A stretch of DNA of 64,000 nucleotides. Source: Kryptolebias marmoratus. Lineage: Eukaryota > Chordata > Actinopteri > Cyprinodontiformes > Rivulidae. The DNA is taken from the NCBI RefSeq assembly GCF_001649575.2, contig NC_051448.1, positions 17,750,361 through 17,814,360 on the forward strand, given 5' to 3'. Both the position numbers and the translations under genes were made by a program. How positions within the stretch are numbered: the first letter of the stretch is position 1; each line of letters begins with the position of its first letter. The notes below the pieces were generated by a model. It was not told the DNA's origin. It was given only the letters and a program-made list of their open reading frames with translations, and did not search any database. Positions 34,761 to 48,227 of this stretch are shown here, piece after piece.

Positions 34761-37217
34761 GCATGGTCATCTGCCTTTTAAGGTTGCGTGTGAGTAAAAC
34801 GATGCGATGTGAAAAATCTCCAAGAAGCGCTCGATCAATTCTCTTAGATAAAGATGATAAATTGCTGGCCCCTGGGCCACATCAAGCCTATGACCTTGTT
34901 CAGTTTAGGCTGGAAAGTATTAAATCTTTTAATAAATCAAACACAATCTGACACAGCATGCGGTTTGCTCACTCCCATGTGATGCAACTTGACTTGGACA
35001 CTGACTTGAAGCAAAAAGAAAACCTGCTGCTGAGCCTGCTGGAGATTTCTGGTTGTTTACCTCGTTAGAATCCAAGAGGAGCTGCACTGTGGGGAAACCC
35101 AGTTTGAAGTCCAGTGTTGAATCTTCTTATTTTTGCTGCCAATCTTGGCTTTCTGCAGGTATTTAGTTTTCTGTGAGCTTGTTTTGCAGTTGGAGCAGGA
35201 GTCAGCTGCAAATGTGTAAACAGTTGAAATAATGATTGTGCCCACTTTGAAATGAAGGTAAAATAAACCCTGTTCTTTGACAGTGCATTGTTTTTGGTGC
35301 TTTTACATTTTCCTTGTTACTGTTTATGTGCAGTAATTCACAAATAAAGTCATTATGTCCCCTCTGAGTCTTGAACCACCAACTAGGGGTCTGCGGATAA
35401 TTTCCAGAAATCAAATTAAATTTCATAATGACTGCCAATGACACATTTTCCCTATAATTGTTGCAAAAAGTAAAGCTAGTAATAAGTGACTGACTGTTTG
35501 TGTTGTCATTATGCTCCTGTTTATTGGTGGTGTTAGTAATATTTGTACGTAAACCAGAGATGCTGTTATTGTTTTGGGACATGAGATAAAACATTTAGGA
35601 ACACCTGGTCTAAAACCTTTGCAGAATAAAGCAACATGGCAAATAGCATTTATTTATAGTAGCAAAAAAAATCAATAAAACTCAACGGGCATAATTACCA
35701 GAAAGATGGCTGATCAGAACTTGGCCTTCACACACGCTGACTAGTTCCGCCTTTTGAGCAAATGGTGATGACAACTGTTCTTAGACGATTTTAATGTTTT
35801 GGGTTGTTGCAGAGTGCACCGATTGTGGTAAACTACAAGCAGGACTAATGATAATTTTCAGCTACTATTGATTTTTCATGTGTCCTTGACACTGTCCCAT
35901 TTAAAATTATAAATATCCCGTGGTCTCTTTTATACTTTGTCTTCATTGTTACCTAGCAACTGGTCAAAAAATGGGAAAAGCTCTATCCAATAAATCTATC
36001 ACATAAAAACAAACTTTACGACTTTACACTGCAAGTCATAAAGGTATAAACGCGTCTCCATGTTAGAACATTCAGCGCTCCCTTTTACGCTTTAGTTAGA
36101 ACCATTCAAGACTATCTCAAAAGTAAATGGGCTGTAATTGGAAACAGTTATGTTTAGTGAACAGATGTAGTACAAAAATTCAGGGCCCTCTGGTCAGGTG
36201 GAAATATTGAAAAATAATCTAAACTTTTTTTTTTAAAATACAGTCAAGTCTGCAAAAGTTCAAATTCTTAGCTGCACAACAGTGTTGTTTGATTTCTTTG
36301 TAATTAAGTAAAGAATGAGGATCAGGTACATGGTGATAGCTTCGTAATATGATACTTAAAGCTTTCTTAGCTAGTACCAGCCATTTATGATAAACACATC
36401 ACTCAGTCACTGCCCCCTGTTATTTCAGTAATAAATGATGTTCCAGGCACATTTTTTCCCTCAGAAACCCCACTGTAATTTGACTTCATTAAAATTGTAA
36501 TGTAATGTTAGAGCTCATGAAAGTGAACCAGAGAACCAAGTCTGCCTTGTGATTTTTATACACACACACACACGCACACTCCCCCCTGCTGCTTTAGAGG
36601 AATATGTTCTTTGATGTGCATGAAAGAAGCAGGAATCCACATTTTCTTTATAAATCTTTTCATTTGTTATCTATCTCGCCATAACAATTGGAAACTAAAG
36701 TCACCTCGAGCTGCACTCGGGGATGACGAGCACACAATGCACAATTTATAATTGTTTGTTTTCTCTCTCCCCTTTGCCTCCCTCTTTTGCCTGACATTTT
36801 GTCTCCCAGCCATCCTCTGGCACACAGCTCTGTCTTGGGAGGCAGGTGCTTGAGTTGTGCTTAGCGTTCTGCATTGTGGGCTCTGATGGGACTGGCGATG
36901 CATTATATTGCCAGCCAGAGATTGCCGTCTCATGGCTGCAGTCAGATGGGGAAATGGATGCTGCCTGTGAACCCTGCACAGGGATAAGGAGAAAACCAGG
37001 CAGAGGGTTCAGCCAAAATGCTCCCAATGTTTTAAAGAAAAGTGTTAGCCCATTGTAAATTTGTGTGTGTAAGTGTGTGTGTGGGCAGGGGGGGGGCGAG
37101 CAGTAGCAGTCATCAGTTTTGCAAAAGGAAGTTACATTAGGTAAAGATACCAATCAGTCGTGGTAAAGAAAGAACTGAGACGAAAGGTAAAGCTCAGTTT
37201 GCCAGTCACTCTATGAT
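34761..37217. other. Non-coding stretch, nothing recognised
   Basis: Short CA tract at about 36560-36571. A 135-codon minus-strand frame at 37153-36746 shows no motif. Confidence 0.45.
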
Positions 37218-37450
37218 CCGACCCTCACCTATGACCATGAGCTAAGGGGAATGACCAAAAAAATGAAATTTCAATTATAAGTGGCTGGACCCATTTTTAG
37301 GAATTGGGTGAGGAGCGCAGCTATTTTTTAGGAGCACAGATTAAAGTTGCTGCTTCTCCACATAAAAAAGGAGTCAGTTGTGGTGGTGCACAAACCCCAC
37401 CAAGAAGACATATTGGTGGAAAGCCAGGATTTGCTGGAGCAAATATAGGC
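37218..37450 (+). mobile_element. LINE fragment: C-terminal ORF2 region (RTE/Rex3-like, tentative)
   Basis: Plus-strand translation from 37221 gives TLTYDHELRGMTKKMKFQL, a stop, then VAG. A shifted frame then gives VRSAAIF...KLLLLHIKKES. This parallels the segment just after the reverse transcriptase in a common fish LINE, where the order is LTYGHELWV-T-R, a QAAEM-FLRRVAGLS block, VRSSAIREGL, and LLLRIERSQ. Similarity fades after about 37390. Only about 200 bases of the element remain. Clade assignment is from memory and tentative. Confidence 0.62.
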
Positions 37451-39634
37451 CTTTTTTTTTTTTTAACAAAACTGGTCTGTGAAATAACCACAAAGACCAG
37501 TCAGTCTTTAAGCTGCCTTTGATCGTTTATAAATCACTAATTGAGCCGACCACATCCCTCATAGACATGAGCTTTCAGAGATGAAGTGAGCTTCACAAAA
37601 CCAAAAAAAGGCTTGGAGCTGAACTCTACTGCGTTGACGTGGAGCACCATGCATTAAATGTGTGATGGACGTATTCATCATGTCCTTTTCAAAAACATGT
37701 CAAATTAACTCAGTTCAGCGTTGCAGTTGGGTGGTCGTTCCGACTATAAGTCATCGCTGCATCACATCCTTGAGCTATACAACTAGCTCACCTTTTCACA
37801 TGTTGACTGTTACTGCACTGTTACGACCTCGCTTGGCTGCACAAAGTCACTACAGTGGTGGGTTGTCTTCAATCCCCATGCTGCTGCAGTTCATTAAGTC
37901 CTTTTCAGTTTGGCTAAAAGGCCTACATTTACTTTACTTTTTTTTGTACCATCTCTGCTTTGAATAAATTTAAATAAAAATAAAATAATCACTATGTGAT
38001 GTAGTATTTAATATGCAGTTTGACCACAGCAGCCTCCTGGACCAGCTTTAAAAATGGAATGGCCGTATTGATCAACTGCATTTGTTTCATTACAAAGGGC
38101 TGTTAAAGCCATCTGACAGGTTGTTTGCACGGTAGATCTGAGCTCTTTGGCACAAGCAGTTTGTTTTGATGGACAAAAGCCGGCCTATGTGATGGCAGAA
38201 CAGCATTATTTTTTCTTTCTCCTATTTTCATTGAACACTTCAAGCATGTTTAGGTCACATATACTCAAGGACTTAGCAGATTTGCCCAGTCCTGATCTTC
38301 CCAGAAAACAAAATATTTTCCCCTTCCAAAAGATCTCACTATTTCAGTTTTCTCTTTCACTGTGTGTAGGATGAAACATGCTAATCTATGTTTCTGTGAA
38401 ATTCAACAGAATGTAACTGTACAGCCAGTTACCAACAATCATCAGCTTGTCTAAAATCATCTCCAGAGCAAAACCTGCTCTGCTCCAGTTGTGCTGTCTG
38501 TAACAATCACAGATCTTTGAGCTGCCACATCATTGCCACTTAGATTACAAAGCCAAAGGTTGCCCTCGCTGGCATGTGTGTGTGCACATGTGTGTTGCTT
38601 TCAAAAGGAAGCACCCATGGAGTGTCAAGCCTGGCCAGGTGTTGTGAGGTGACGGCGAACCTATTTTCCAGCTGGCTGCTCCTGTTAGGAGTCTGCCGGG
38701 CACACAAATCGTGGGGATTGATTTTGCTCAACCACAGTGGGGTGAAAAAAAAGAAGAAGCTGTGATTACAATGCAGGCCTCAGCCAAACTTTAACAACTT
38801 TGAAATTCTCCTCTCCTCCACTCTGTCATCGTCTCCAGTCCTTTTTTCCCTCGGCCCTAAATAAGCGGTTTTCATTTTCAGGTTATTTTCCTGTTGCAGG
38901 AGAAGCCTTTTAACGGGAGGCTTGCACTGTGGCTGAAGCAATTATATGTGCTGCACCCATTTGTGGATAAAAGGAAACATTCTTTGCTGGTTTTATGTAG
39001 CAATAAGTTTAAATGGAGGTTAGTCCAGAGGGATACATTAAGGTGCATATTGAGCTTTTTAAAATGTAAACTATACATTCACACAAGACATAAAACATCC
39101 TACTTTTATTAGGAATGTCCCTCGACTTTACTGGCTTTAGGCTGTCAGGTTACTCACAACACAATTCAATTTGGCATCTTCTCAAAGGCTGTTGAACTCC
39201 TGTCTAATACGGCTCAGTGAGCAAATGCCAGAATACTCGATGCAACTGTTCATTTAATGGTTTGTTCATTTAATGGCATCCGCACCAGATCAAGCTTCTG
39301 TGTGTTGCGGTCGGAGGAGAGGCAGTCAAAGACAGCTCCCTGGAGAGTCGGCACAAGTCTCTGTGCTGTTAGCTATTGAACAAGAAAAGGCAAGCACTCT
39401 TTTTTTCCCTCTCAATAAAGACATATATGAAGAGAAGAGGAAGTGAGACAAAGCATGTCGCTCTAATGTCAAATCAGTTTATTTCTTTAACATTTTTAAG
39501 ACAAACTGTTGGTGACCAAAGATCAATATTAAAAACAGATTATTTAAAGCTGTAAGAAAATGGCAAGATATTCTGCTCAACTGGAATCAAAAGACAGTGA
39601 AAATAAATGAATTTTTGGCATAAATTTAAAATGA
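37451..39634. other. Non-coding stretch, nothing recognised
   Basis: A T-run lies at 37451-37465. A pyrimidine tract plus CAG at 38888-38900 resembles a splice acceptor, but the following frame matches nothing I recognise. Confidence 0.4.
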
Positions 39635-40460
39635 TCCACAGTCTGAGTAGCTTTAACCTCTGGTTTTGAGCCTAGATCTGGGAATGACCAAAAACAGCTG
39701 GTTTGTAGATCTCAAGTTAGACTGTGATGAAGTTCAGTCATTTCAAGTGGTGCCATGCAATTTAGACTCTGGCAAACAAGTAGTCAAATTCTTAACTGAA
39801 GTCTGAAATGGATGGGAAGGCCAGAACACGTGATATGATCATGCTTTCTTTCCTGTTAGAAGGTGAGCTGCTGCGTTTGGAACAGAGAATTACAGTAATC
39901 CAAATAAGATGTAATAAAGACAAGAGTTACTGTCTCAAACTGATCTAATGAAATCTAATATAAGTCCCAACTTTTCTGAAAAGCCTCGTTGGGGGTAAAA
40001 AAAAAAAGTTAATCTTGACAACTGTGCTAAACTGTTCCTCAAATTTAAAATATACAATCACAATTCACACCAAGTGACCTGGCAGATGAGTGAAAATGAG
40101 TATTTACTGGCCTGAAGGCACCGTCATAGCAGTTTAGTTTTGACCAACTAAGATTAAGGATGTTTATATAAATCAATATTCATGCATCTCTGAGACAGTT
40201 AAGCAAAGGTGAATAGCAGTATAACTGTTAGCTTGAGCAGAAAAATCAAGTGAAAGCAGAAAATGGAAAAATGGTGAAAGGTGAAGTCCTGTCTGAAGAT
40301 GGACCCCAATGTAGAAAATGAAAAGACAATGGGGCCTAAAATGAAGTCTTGACATACTCCATATTTAGGAGACTTGAAGAATACTTCCTCAGTTGGACAG
40401 AGAAGCTCCTGTTTGTTAAAAACGAGTGGAAACATTTGTTTCTTTTAATCTCAACATGAG
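39635..40460. repeat. Probable decayed dispersed repeat
   Basis: Two word sets I associate with a dispersed repeat in many fish genomes occur in the expected order. The first is GAGCTGCTGCGTTTGGAACA (39868) with GAATTACAGTAATCCAAATA (39887). The second is GGGGCCTAAAATGAAGTCTT (40331) with GACATACTCCATATTTAGGA (40351). Termini and superfamily cannot be defined by eye. Confidence 0.42.
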
Positions 40461-43400
40461 TCCAGATGTGAAACAGGAATGTTGGAATCCACTAAAAAAA
40501 GCTGTAATTAAATATAGTCGTACTGAGACAACGGGTTTATCAGACTGTTGTAAAATAAAAACTAAACCTACTTTTGCTGGTAGAAGCAGATTGCACATTT
40601 GGTTTTGTTTGGAAGCTTCCATCTTGTCAATTACAAATTATTACCACTTTCATACTTTCTTTATATGGCAAAATCACTGTTTTTTTTTTTTTTGTTTTTT
40701 TGTTTTTTTTACTGAGTGTGAAAAGGTTTTACCTAAAAGACCACTCACTGAGTGCAGAGCTCTTACAGCTCCCTACCAGAGTCCTGGCATTCATATAGGA
40801 GCCCATTCACTGCAATCTTTGTCCTCCTGACAGCTTGGACAACTTGATTTCTTCCTTGACGACTGGCGAACAGGTGGCTTTGAAATAGACTCTCTAATGG
40901 TCTTTCTACAGCATAACTAGTGCTCATTTAAGTTCTCTTGGGGTACATACATGCGAGATTCGTATTAGAAAGAATGTTATGTGGCGTATAAAAGGCAATC
41001 CCTCGTCACTCTCCAAACAGCACATCTTGGTCTTTTGCCAGTGCTCTGTTATTTAGTCTTCAAAGCAAGGCAGTGTTGAAGTTAAAACAACTGTTATCAA
41101 TATGCCGGGGACATCTGTTTCAACAGTTTGTCCCTTTTGTATGTGTACATGTTGTTTTTCCCTTCACTCATGTCCTTACAAAGAACACATAATTAATCCA
41201 GCACATATAATTGCATTTCAGTCCATCTGGGTGCTCTCATGATGGTGTGATTCTCCTACAGCCAGATGTGTTTGTTCCATCACAAGCTAATTAGCTTTTG
41301 CAAAAGCCCTTCTGAAATGCAAACCGCAGTGGAGAACAACAGAAAATAAAGGTTCAGATTTAGTAAATCCACATGACTTGCTTAATGCCTGTTCAACCAC
41401 AGAGAGTTTTTGTCTCATGTGTCTGAGATGCTGTACAGCTGTCTTGATTTACCGCCTCTTGAAACCTGTTGTTACAAACTTGCTCATTTATACGTGCGCT
41501 TCCTGGACCCTGACTCCATTAAACTGTGAACTGTGACCAACACGTCACCCGCCTCCCAACACCTCATGCAACCCACAGCAGTGGGTCAAAGAGGTAGCAC
41601 CGGTGGCAGTCGGAGAGAAACGAAGGAAAACAAGGGGGAGGAGATGTAGAGGTTGGAGCTGTGCTCAGCTCAGGGCAGTACTTTATCAGCCAAATACAGC
41701 TTCCCTCTGGTACCTTCAGTTTGTGTGTTTATGTGCAGGAAAACGGGGCCTATATCTCAGGGGCCATGGCTTGAGCTCAGGAGGCCTGTGGCTATCTACC
41801 CTGCCTGTGCACTCTCACAACACAGAGTTAGAGTTCACCCAGCAGGCTGAGAGTTGCCTTTGGTTCGGTAATACAGAGAGTATACCCCAGGCAGGCCTAT
41901 AGAGACCAGTGCAGTGCCTAACACCCCCTGTGTCACCCCATCTATCTCTTCCCTGCCACAGAAAAATACTCATCTAAAACCAAAAATATTTACACACTGG
42001 TTGCCCCTTTTCTGTGCACTTTCAAGGTTAAAAAGTGTTGGTTTGTGACATTGGTGGAGATGACCAAAAAATGAAAATCGGAATGGAAATTCATTTAATA
42101 AATATTGATCTGTGCTGACAACCTCACAAACACATTCAGCCAAAGATAAGATATGTCAGTTGAGTCATCCTGTCTATGCAAAACATCAGTCAAGTCAAAG
42201 GTCAAATGTGTTATATTTTTCTTGTAGGTTTTTTAACTGAGGTTCTGTCCACCGACATGAATATTTGTTACAAAAGAAATGATTCCTACTGTATTTTCGT
42301 CTTTGGTTACATGCCAGCATTTTTGACAAGAAATACTTTTACAAATGTTTTCCAAAGATGGACTTGTCAGAGATTCTAAGAAACCTTGATGTAGCAGCTT
42401 ACATGGTGGATGCCCACTTTTGGATGCTAGAAATCCCCAAAACAAAGACATTTTTATTGGTCTTTCTTCATCCTTTGCAATGATTTTGCTAGCTAATGAA
42501 TTAAAAAGGTTTATTATTGAGAGTGAATAGTAAACCTTGACAAAGGGAAAAAAAATGCATTTGCTTTGGGAAAAAGTTGCTATGGTTTTTCTTTTCCTTT
42601 GCATTGTGATGTCAGTAATGTAGATGCTACTGCCACCTAATGGTGTGGCATAGATATTTTAAAAATACTTTTTTTGTTTGTGTGTTTTTCATGTGTACAG
42701 AGAAGTTTTGGTCAAACAGAGAAAACCTAATATGTTAGTTAGAGCCTGAAAAGTACATCTGATACAAAGATAAAATGAAGTCTCATTCTTTGGTTGCTTG
42801 AGGCAATTCTTCAGCATCATTGTCTCTCGGGACCACAGAGCCTGATGTGAATAAAAGCAACAGGAAGGAGAAACATTTATCTGATCGCTCGAATTGTGGG
42901 AGGGAGAAACAAACTGGGATGCCAAGTGGGTGTAAGGTAATAATGGCAGACTGTGGACCCAGAGAGTGAAAAAGGAGGGATGCATGGTCACGCCCTCTGC
43001 CACAACAATGCCATTTCCTTATGTGTTTGCATGCACATTAACATGTAGTTCTATTCTGCTTGTGCACCCTAATGGGATTTCGGTTTCCAGTCTCTTCCCC
43101 TCATCAATGATCAAGCATGGGCTTGCACAAATAAGAAGTGAGGCGATAGGCAGGATAGCAGGTTTTAGTCTCAGCAACCCTGCATGTGTTTGGGCTATGT
43201 ATGGGCAGAACAGATGCCATTTTCCAGCTGAAGAGATGCTGGTTTTGACAAGATAACTTGTGCAGAGATGCTTACTAAAGAGTTAAGAGGATAAATAGAA
43301 TTTGAGAAGAGTGTGTTCTTAGCTGAGTCCTTTTGTCATCTGGTACAAAACACCACAATATCCTAAAATTGTGTTTTCCTCTGTTAGCCATGCTAGATAA

Positions 43401-45365
43401 GCTATCTTTATGACCTCACTAAGATAAAAAAAAAAAAAAAACTGTATTGCCAGGCTCAGGCAATGAAGCGTTGGACCCAGAGTGGTCTCTTCAAGAAAGA
43501 TGCATGTATTAACAGTGCCTTGTTATTATTTATGATACATGACGGTGTGCTCTCCGATCAAAAAGATGGTCAAGGATAATCTCATCATTGTCAGCCTTGC
43601 ACTCTCCCCCACGCAGAGTGCCATTACTTTTCCTGTCAACTACACAAGAATATACAATAGAAAGACATGAGTCTGCGCTCTGACAGAGTTGTCAGTGATT
43701 GTGAGGAGTTTGGGTATGCTGTGTAGAGTGGAAGGCTGCAACCACTCAACTCAGGAGCTACCTTTATTGGTCTGTTTTTTTTTTTAATTTTGGGGATGGG
43801 AAGGCAGACTTGCTGTCACCGCGTGTCCTGTCTGGTGATGTAGTAGCGGAGTCGTTCACATCACATAACTCTGAGTGCTGTCAGTAATCTGAATTTTCTT
43901 TTTCAATGTACCTGCTTTGCTAAATGCTACTCAAACTTTTTCACTCCAAATTGGGCGGCATGGCTTATTTGAGAAGAATGAAGTAACACAACGCCACTAA
44001 TTTATTTTCTATATAAGGTATATGTTATCCACTTAAATTATTGTGTGGGAGCTTAAGTACATCTCCTGCTGTTTAAGCACTCGTAATGATATAGACGTTT
44101 CTTACTTCCCCAGCTGTGGTTGACTGTAGCTGATGGACTGAGAAATGATAAAGAAAATATAGTGTTTGATATGCGACAGCACAGTGTGTTTGTTCACGGG
44201 CTCTGACATATGTCTGGTTATCAGCCCCCTCACATTTCCATTCCTCCTGCAGTGAGATTAAAAGCGTATGTGAGGAGAGTCGGAGATGCACAGAGACACA
44301 CACCGCCAAAGCAAGTGAAGCAGAGAGCGAGAGTTCAAGGAGGCTGACCTCACTCGATACGCTATCGATTTGCTCATTTGGGTTCACAGCAAGAGTCTGA
44401 CACTGGGACCTGACAGCTGAAGGCTCCATCTTGAGAAGACAGTGTGAATAAGATCATCTCCAATGACCCTATTTTTTCTGCCTACAGAAAAATGAAATAA
44501 AAAAAAATCTGAGTTAAATAAAGGAATAAATTGTTGATCACATGATTGTAAATATGCTGTATATTACTATACTGTAGCCTTAATTACACTTGTTCATCCT
44601 GTCAATAAATACAATTGTCCTTACTGTAATTTTCAACCCCTGAATATTTATGTATAAAGTGCATTTGAGCATGCGTTTTATTTATAATTGTCTTAAACCC
44701 ATTTTCCCTGGCATAAAACTGTTCCTGCTTGCTGATGCTTTGTTCCCAGTGACGAGCTCCTCAGTAATCCCTTTCTCAGAGCTTTTATTCTTGTCTTATT
44801 TCCGTCTTTGCTGTTTGATTTCTTGTGTGTGAGCGAGATATTCAACATTTCTAGTTTTACCAAGGCTGACATGTATAATTCAGGCGTGATAACTTTTCTG
44901 ATGAATTGACCTTGAGGCAAACCAAGGCTTTTGATTACAGTTCAGTAGCCTGATGCAGCAGCTGCTTGAAGGTATAGTGTGGGCTTTCAGCTCACATGCA
45001 TTATTCTTTTGATAGTGGAGATGGGGTATGCACAATAGTGTGTGCATGTGCATATTTTCAACGTGTAAATGTGTCTGCCTAAAAAGAAAAACTTTGGATT
45101 TATTCAATTTGTCCAAAAAAGATGATGTTGCAGAGGCCAAAGCAACAAATCTATTGCTCCCCCTTGATCTAACAGAAAGAATGATGGATCAAGATTTAAG
45201 TACTTGTAAAGAGACAGCTGACTGCTGTTTACAGTAGGCTATTGTATTCCCCAAAGTCCTGCAGCCTGACTACCAAGACAAGTGTGGCTTTAAGTATTGA
45301 TTCAACGAAAAAAATCTGATTATGTTGTTTAAACAACAAAAATGAAGTTAAAATGTTATTTAAAA
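40461..45365. other. Long non-coding stretch, nothing recognised
   Basis: T-run at about 40679-40693, A-run at 43425-43441, T-run at about 43776-43785. Many short chance frames, none with a recognised domain. Confidence 0.45.
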
Positions 45366-45440
45366 TAATGTCTGGTAACAATGCATAATACAGTCCAGTA
45401 CTTACAGGGTACTTATCAGGCACCTAAGGGTTATTTATGA
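45366..45440 (+). repeat. Repeat end, first direct copy (GCATAATACAG type)
   Basis: AATGCATAATACAGTCCAGT (45380) then ACTTACAGGGTACTTATCAG and ACCTAAGGGT. The same words occur in the same order at 46351-46415. Confidence 0.5.
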
Positions 45441-46239
45441 GGTGCTTTCAGACCAAAAGCCAGTATTTGTTCAAGACTAGATTGCAAATGGCATCTGAGA
45501 GGGAATCTTCAACATTTCTCACCACATGTATGGGAGTTTTTAGTTTCCCAAAGGCTTGCAGTCATGCCACTTGCATTTTGAACATGTTGCACAAATTTTC
45601 ACTTAAATAGTTGCCGTGGGCGTCTCAAACCCTTATTTATTTAGTTTCAGTAATTCTAGGCTGTAAAAGTTAGTGTTTCACATCTGCACAGGAGCTCTTC
45701 TTGTGACAGAAAACTTCCAAGGCTACAGCCCCAAGTGTCCAACTCTAAAAGCCATGCCAAAAACAATAATTAGTAAAAAAATAAAATAAAAACTTGGTCT
45801 AAAACTGCTTATAACAAATAGACAAAAAGAGAGCAAGTAAGGCATAAATGCTATGATCCTCTGATTTAGTGATGGGTGTCAGACATTGTCGCATCTACCG
45901 GCAAAATAATATGAACAGCTTAAAATACAGTTTTGCAAGTCATGCACACAGACATAAGATGTGATTTTCAAAAATATGGCCACATGGCTCACTGGTCTCT
46001 TTGTCACAAACACTCATAATTCAGTAGGACTGCAATGGAAAATGTCCCTTTTTTCTCCCAACTTGTCTTTCAAACGTGAGTCACCAACTGGTGTCCAACA
46101 GCCACAGCTCATTGATATACTGGTTTAAGAAAGGTCTTACACTAAAGCAGAAGCCAACAAAAGACTCGGGTAATGTAGTTCATAATGACTATGAACAGTC
46201 ACAGTATTGCCAGTGCAAAAGCAAAAGTCTAAAAACCTC

Positions 46240-46455
46240 CATGGTGTACTTTAAAGTTTTACTTTACTTACCAGGTACCTGCAGGGTACTTGCAGACAAA
46301 ACTGTGTTATGTCATGTGGCTCACTCCTCATAAGTACAGGGTAGCAGCACACTGCATAATACAGCCCAGTCCCTGTAAATATGCTGTACTTATCTGAAAA
46401 CTACCTAAAAGTATCTGGAAAATACACCATAAGTAACCTGTAGGTACCCAATAAC
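46240..46455 (+). repeat. Repeat end, second direct copy (GCATAATACAG type)
   Basis: TTACTTACCAGGTACCTGCA and GGGTACTTGCAG (46262-46295) are followed by CTGCATAATACAGCCCAGTC (46352), GTACTTATCTGAAAACTACC (46387) and GTAACCTGTAGGTACCCAAT (46432). The segment is dense in GTAC- and CTACC-type words. With 45366-45440 it forms direct repeats about 970 bases apart, possibly the two ends of one element or two insertions of one family. Confidence 0.48.
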
Positions 46456-48227
46456 TATTTTTGTAATTATCTGACTGTGTTATGTATTGCTACGGATTGT
46501 CTAGTAAATGACAGTAATTATGCTGGAAGAATCTTTTCGTATTATTGTTTATACCCTAAATGCTGTGAATCGTACTAGTTAGATTTCAATAACTTGCGAT
46601 GTTAATGTAATACAAATTCAGGAGTTAAATTAAATGGAGATATTTGTAGCTTGATTGCTGCAGATCTTATCAGACAAAGAACTATGAAATTACTGTTCCA
46701 GAGGTTTAAAAATCAAGACAGAAAGAATGATATTGTAAAAATAAGAAGCAATTTTCTGTTTAGATCAGTCTTTGGTTTGAATTTAACTGTGGACGATGAT
46801 GTACATTATGTGCAACATTTGACACTGTGCTTTTTTGCTTTATAATTCAGGTTTAAATTATGTGTTTTATTTCACTTGTAAATCTCATGGGCTCTTTGCT
46901 GCATGCTGCATTATAGACAGATGGTCGAAAAACTTTCTGAATTGCACTTAGTTGAATAATCGTTAGCTCTCACCGGAGTTGTTGGCACAGGTTATTTGGC
47001 CATTTGCATGTTTGTTTTTACTTATGCAGTATAACACAAATTAACATGCATAGTTTCATAAAGGTTGGTGGAGCACAGGCAACAATAGAACTGTTCTTTT
47101 TTTTCTGTTTCTGCATCAACATAGTGTTACCAACGAATGAAGGTGTGATGTTATTCACCTAAAGACTTCTTTAAAGCTATCAGTGGGTCACAATAGATTT
47201 CATAAAGCACATGTGATATAAATTAGGTTATATCCCACACATTTCTCATGAATTCTGGCTTTAAACTCATTGATTCAGAAGATGAAACTGAAAGAAACAT
47301 GAGCTTGAATTTTTACAGTGGGTGGGAACATCATCTTGACATAGCAAAACAATGTCCTTTTCTTAAAAAAATAAAATAAAATAAAGCAGGCTGTGACGAA
47401 TGCGCAAGATTAAGTGAGGGGGGAAAAAAAAGAAGTTGTTTAAAACTCGTATAAATACATTAAGCTGTTTTTTGGACAGATTTTTCTTTGACGTTAATAT
47501 ATTCTATGTTTCCTTTGTCAAAATAAATACCCATTACAGATGCCATTATGCTGATGACTTAGAGGAGTGCGTTTGCCATTTTTTAAAAAGCGTCATTTTT
47601 TTTACACCTCCACACGCTTGTCCCATGTCGAACAACTTGGACAAATCTTGGCTGGCAGCTGTCCTGGAAAGTTGGCTCTCAGTGTGAACTCTGCAGGCAT
47701 CTTTTTGTGGGTCTCCTATGCTTTGGTGTATTTTTAACAGACTTCAAAAATTGATATAAATCAGAAACGCAGACAATCCCAAGCACAACCTTTTCAGATG
47801 TTCTTGGTATTTTTAATAGCACAGAACAGATTTGTATGTGAGGCTTTAACAGCACATCAAATGCTGTGTGGTAGTTTGTTACGCCTGCTGCACATGTGTA
47901 AACATCTGCATGTCATTGCTGTAGCTCCATTTATCCTCGCAACATTAAATCCATTTACCTCTTGCACGCCAGGAGTCTAAATCTGGGACCGGGTAATTAA
48001 ATGCCATTCTCTTTCTTCATTAGAGAGATAATTGAGTACGAAACCGGCACTCGTCTCATTGCTCTTTTCTACAGATGTAAGCAGCACTGGGATGGGGTAA
48101 AATAGATGTTTCTTTGACTAAAATCTCCTGATTACTGGAGCCATTTAGTTTGTTCGAGCTATTCAATGTGTGTTGACCTGTCTTTCTAACTCCAGGTTTC
48201 TTAGTTATCATTTCACCCTTTGTCTGA
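46456..48227. other. Non-coding stretch, nothing recognised
   Basis: AT-rich with no supported feature. The part at 47860-48060 is more complex than its flanks. Confidence 0.4.

Noticed and set aside
36746..37153. 135-codon minus-strand frame
   Set aside because: Composition-driven (Pro/Ser/Thr-rich), no recognised domain, no splice context.
38888..39112. TTTTCCTGTTGCAG acceptor-like site with a 72-codon frame after it
   Set aside because: The frame has no recognisable protein similarity, runs into AT-rich sequence and lacks a matching donor.
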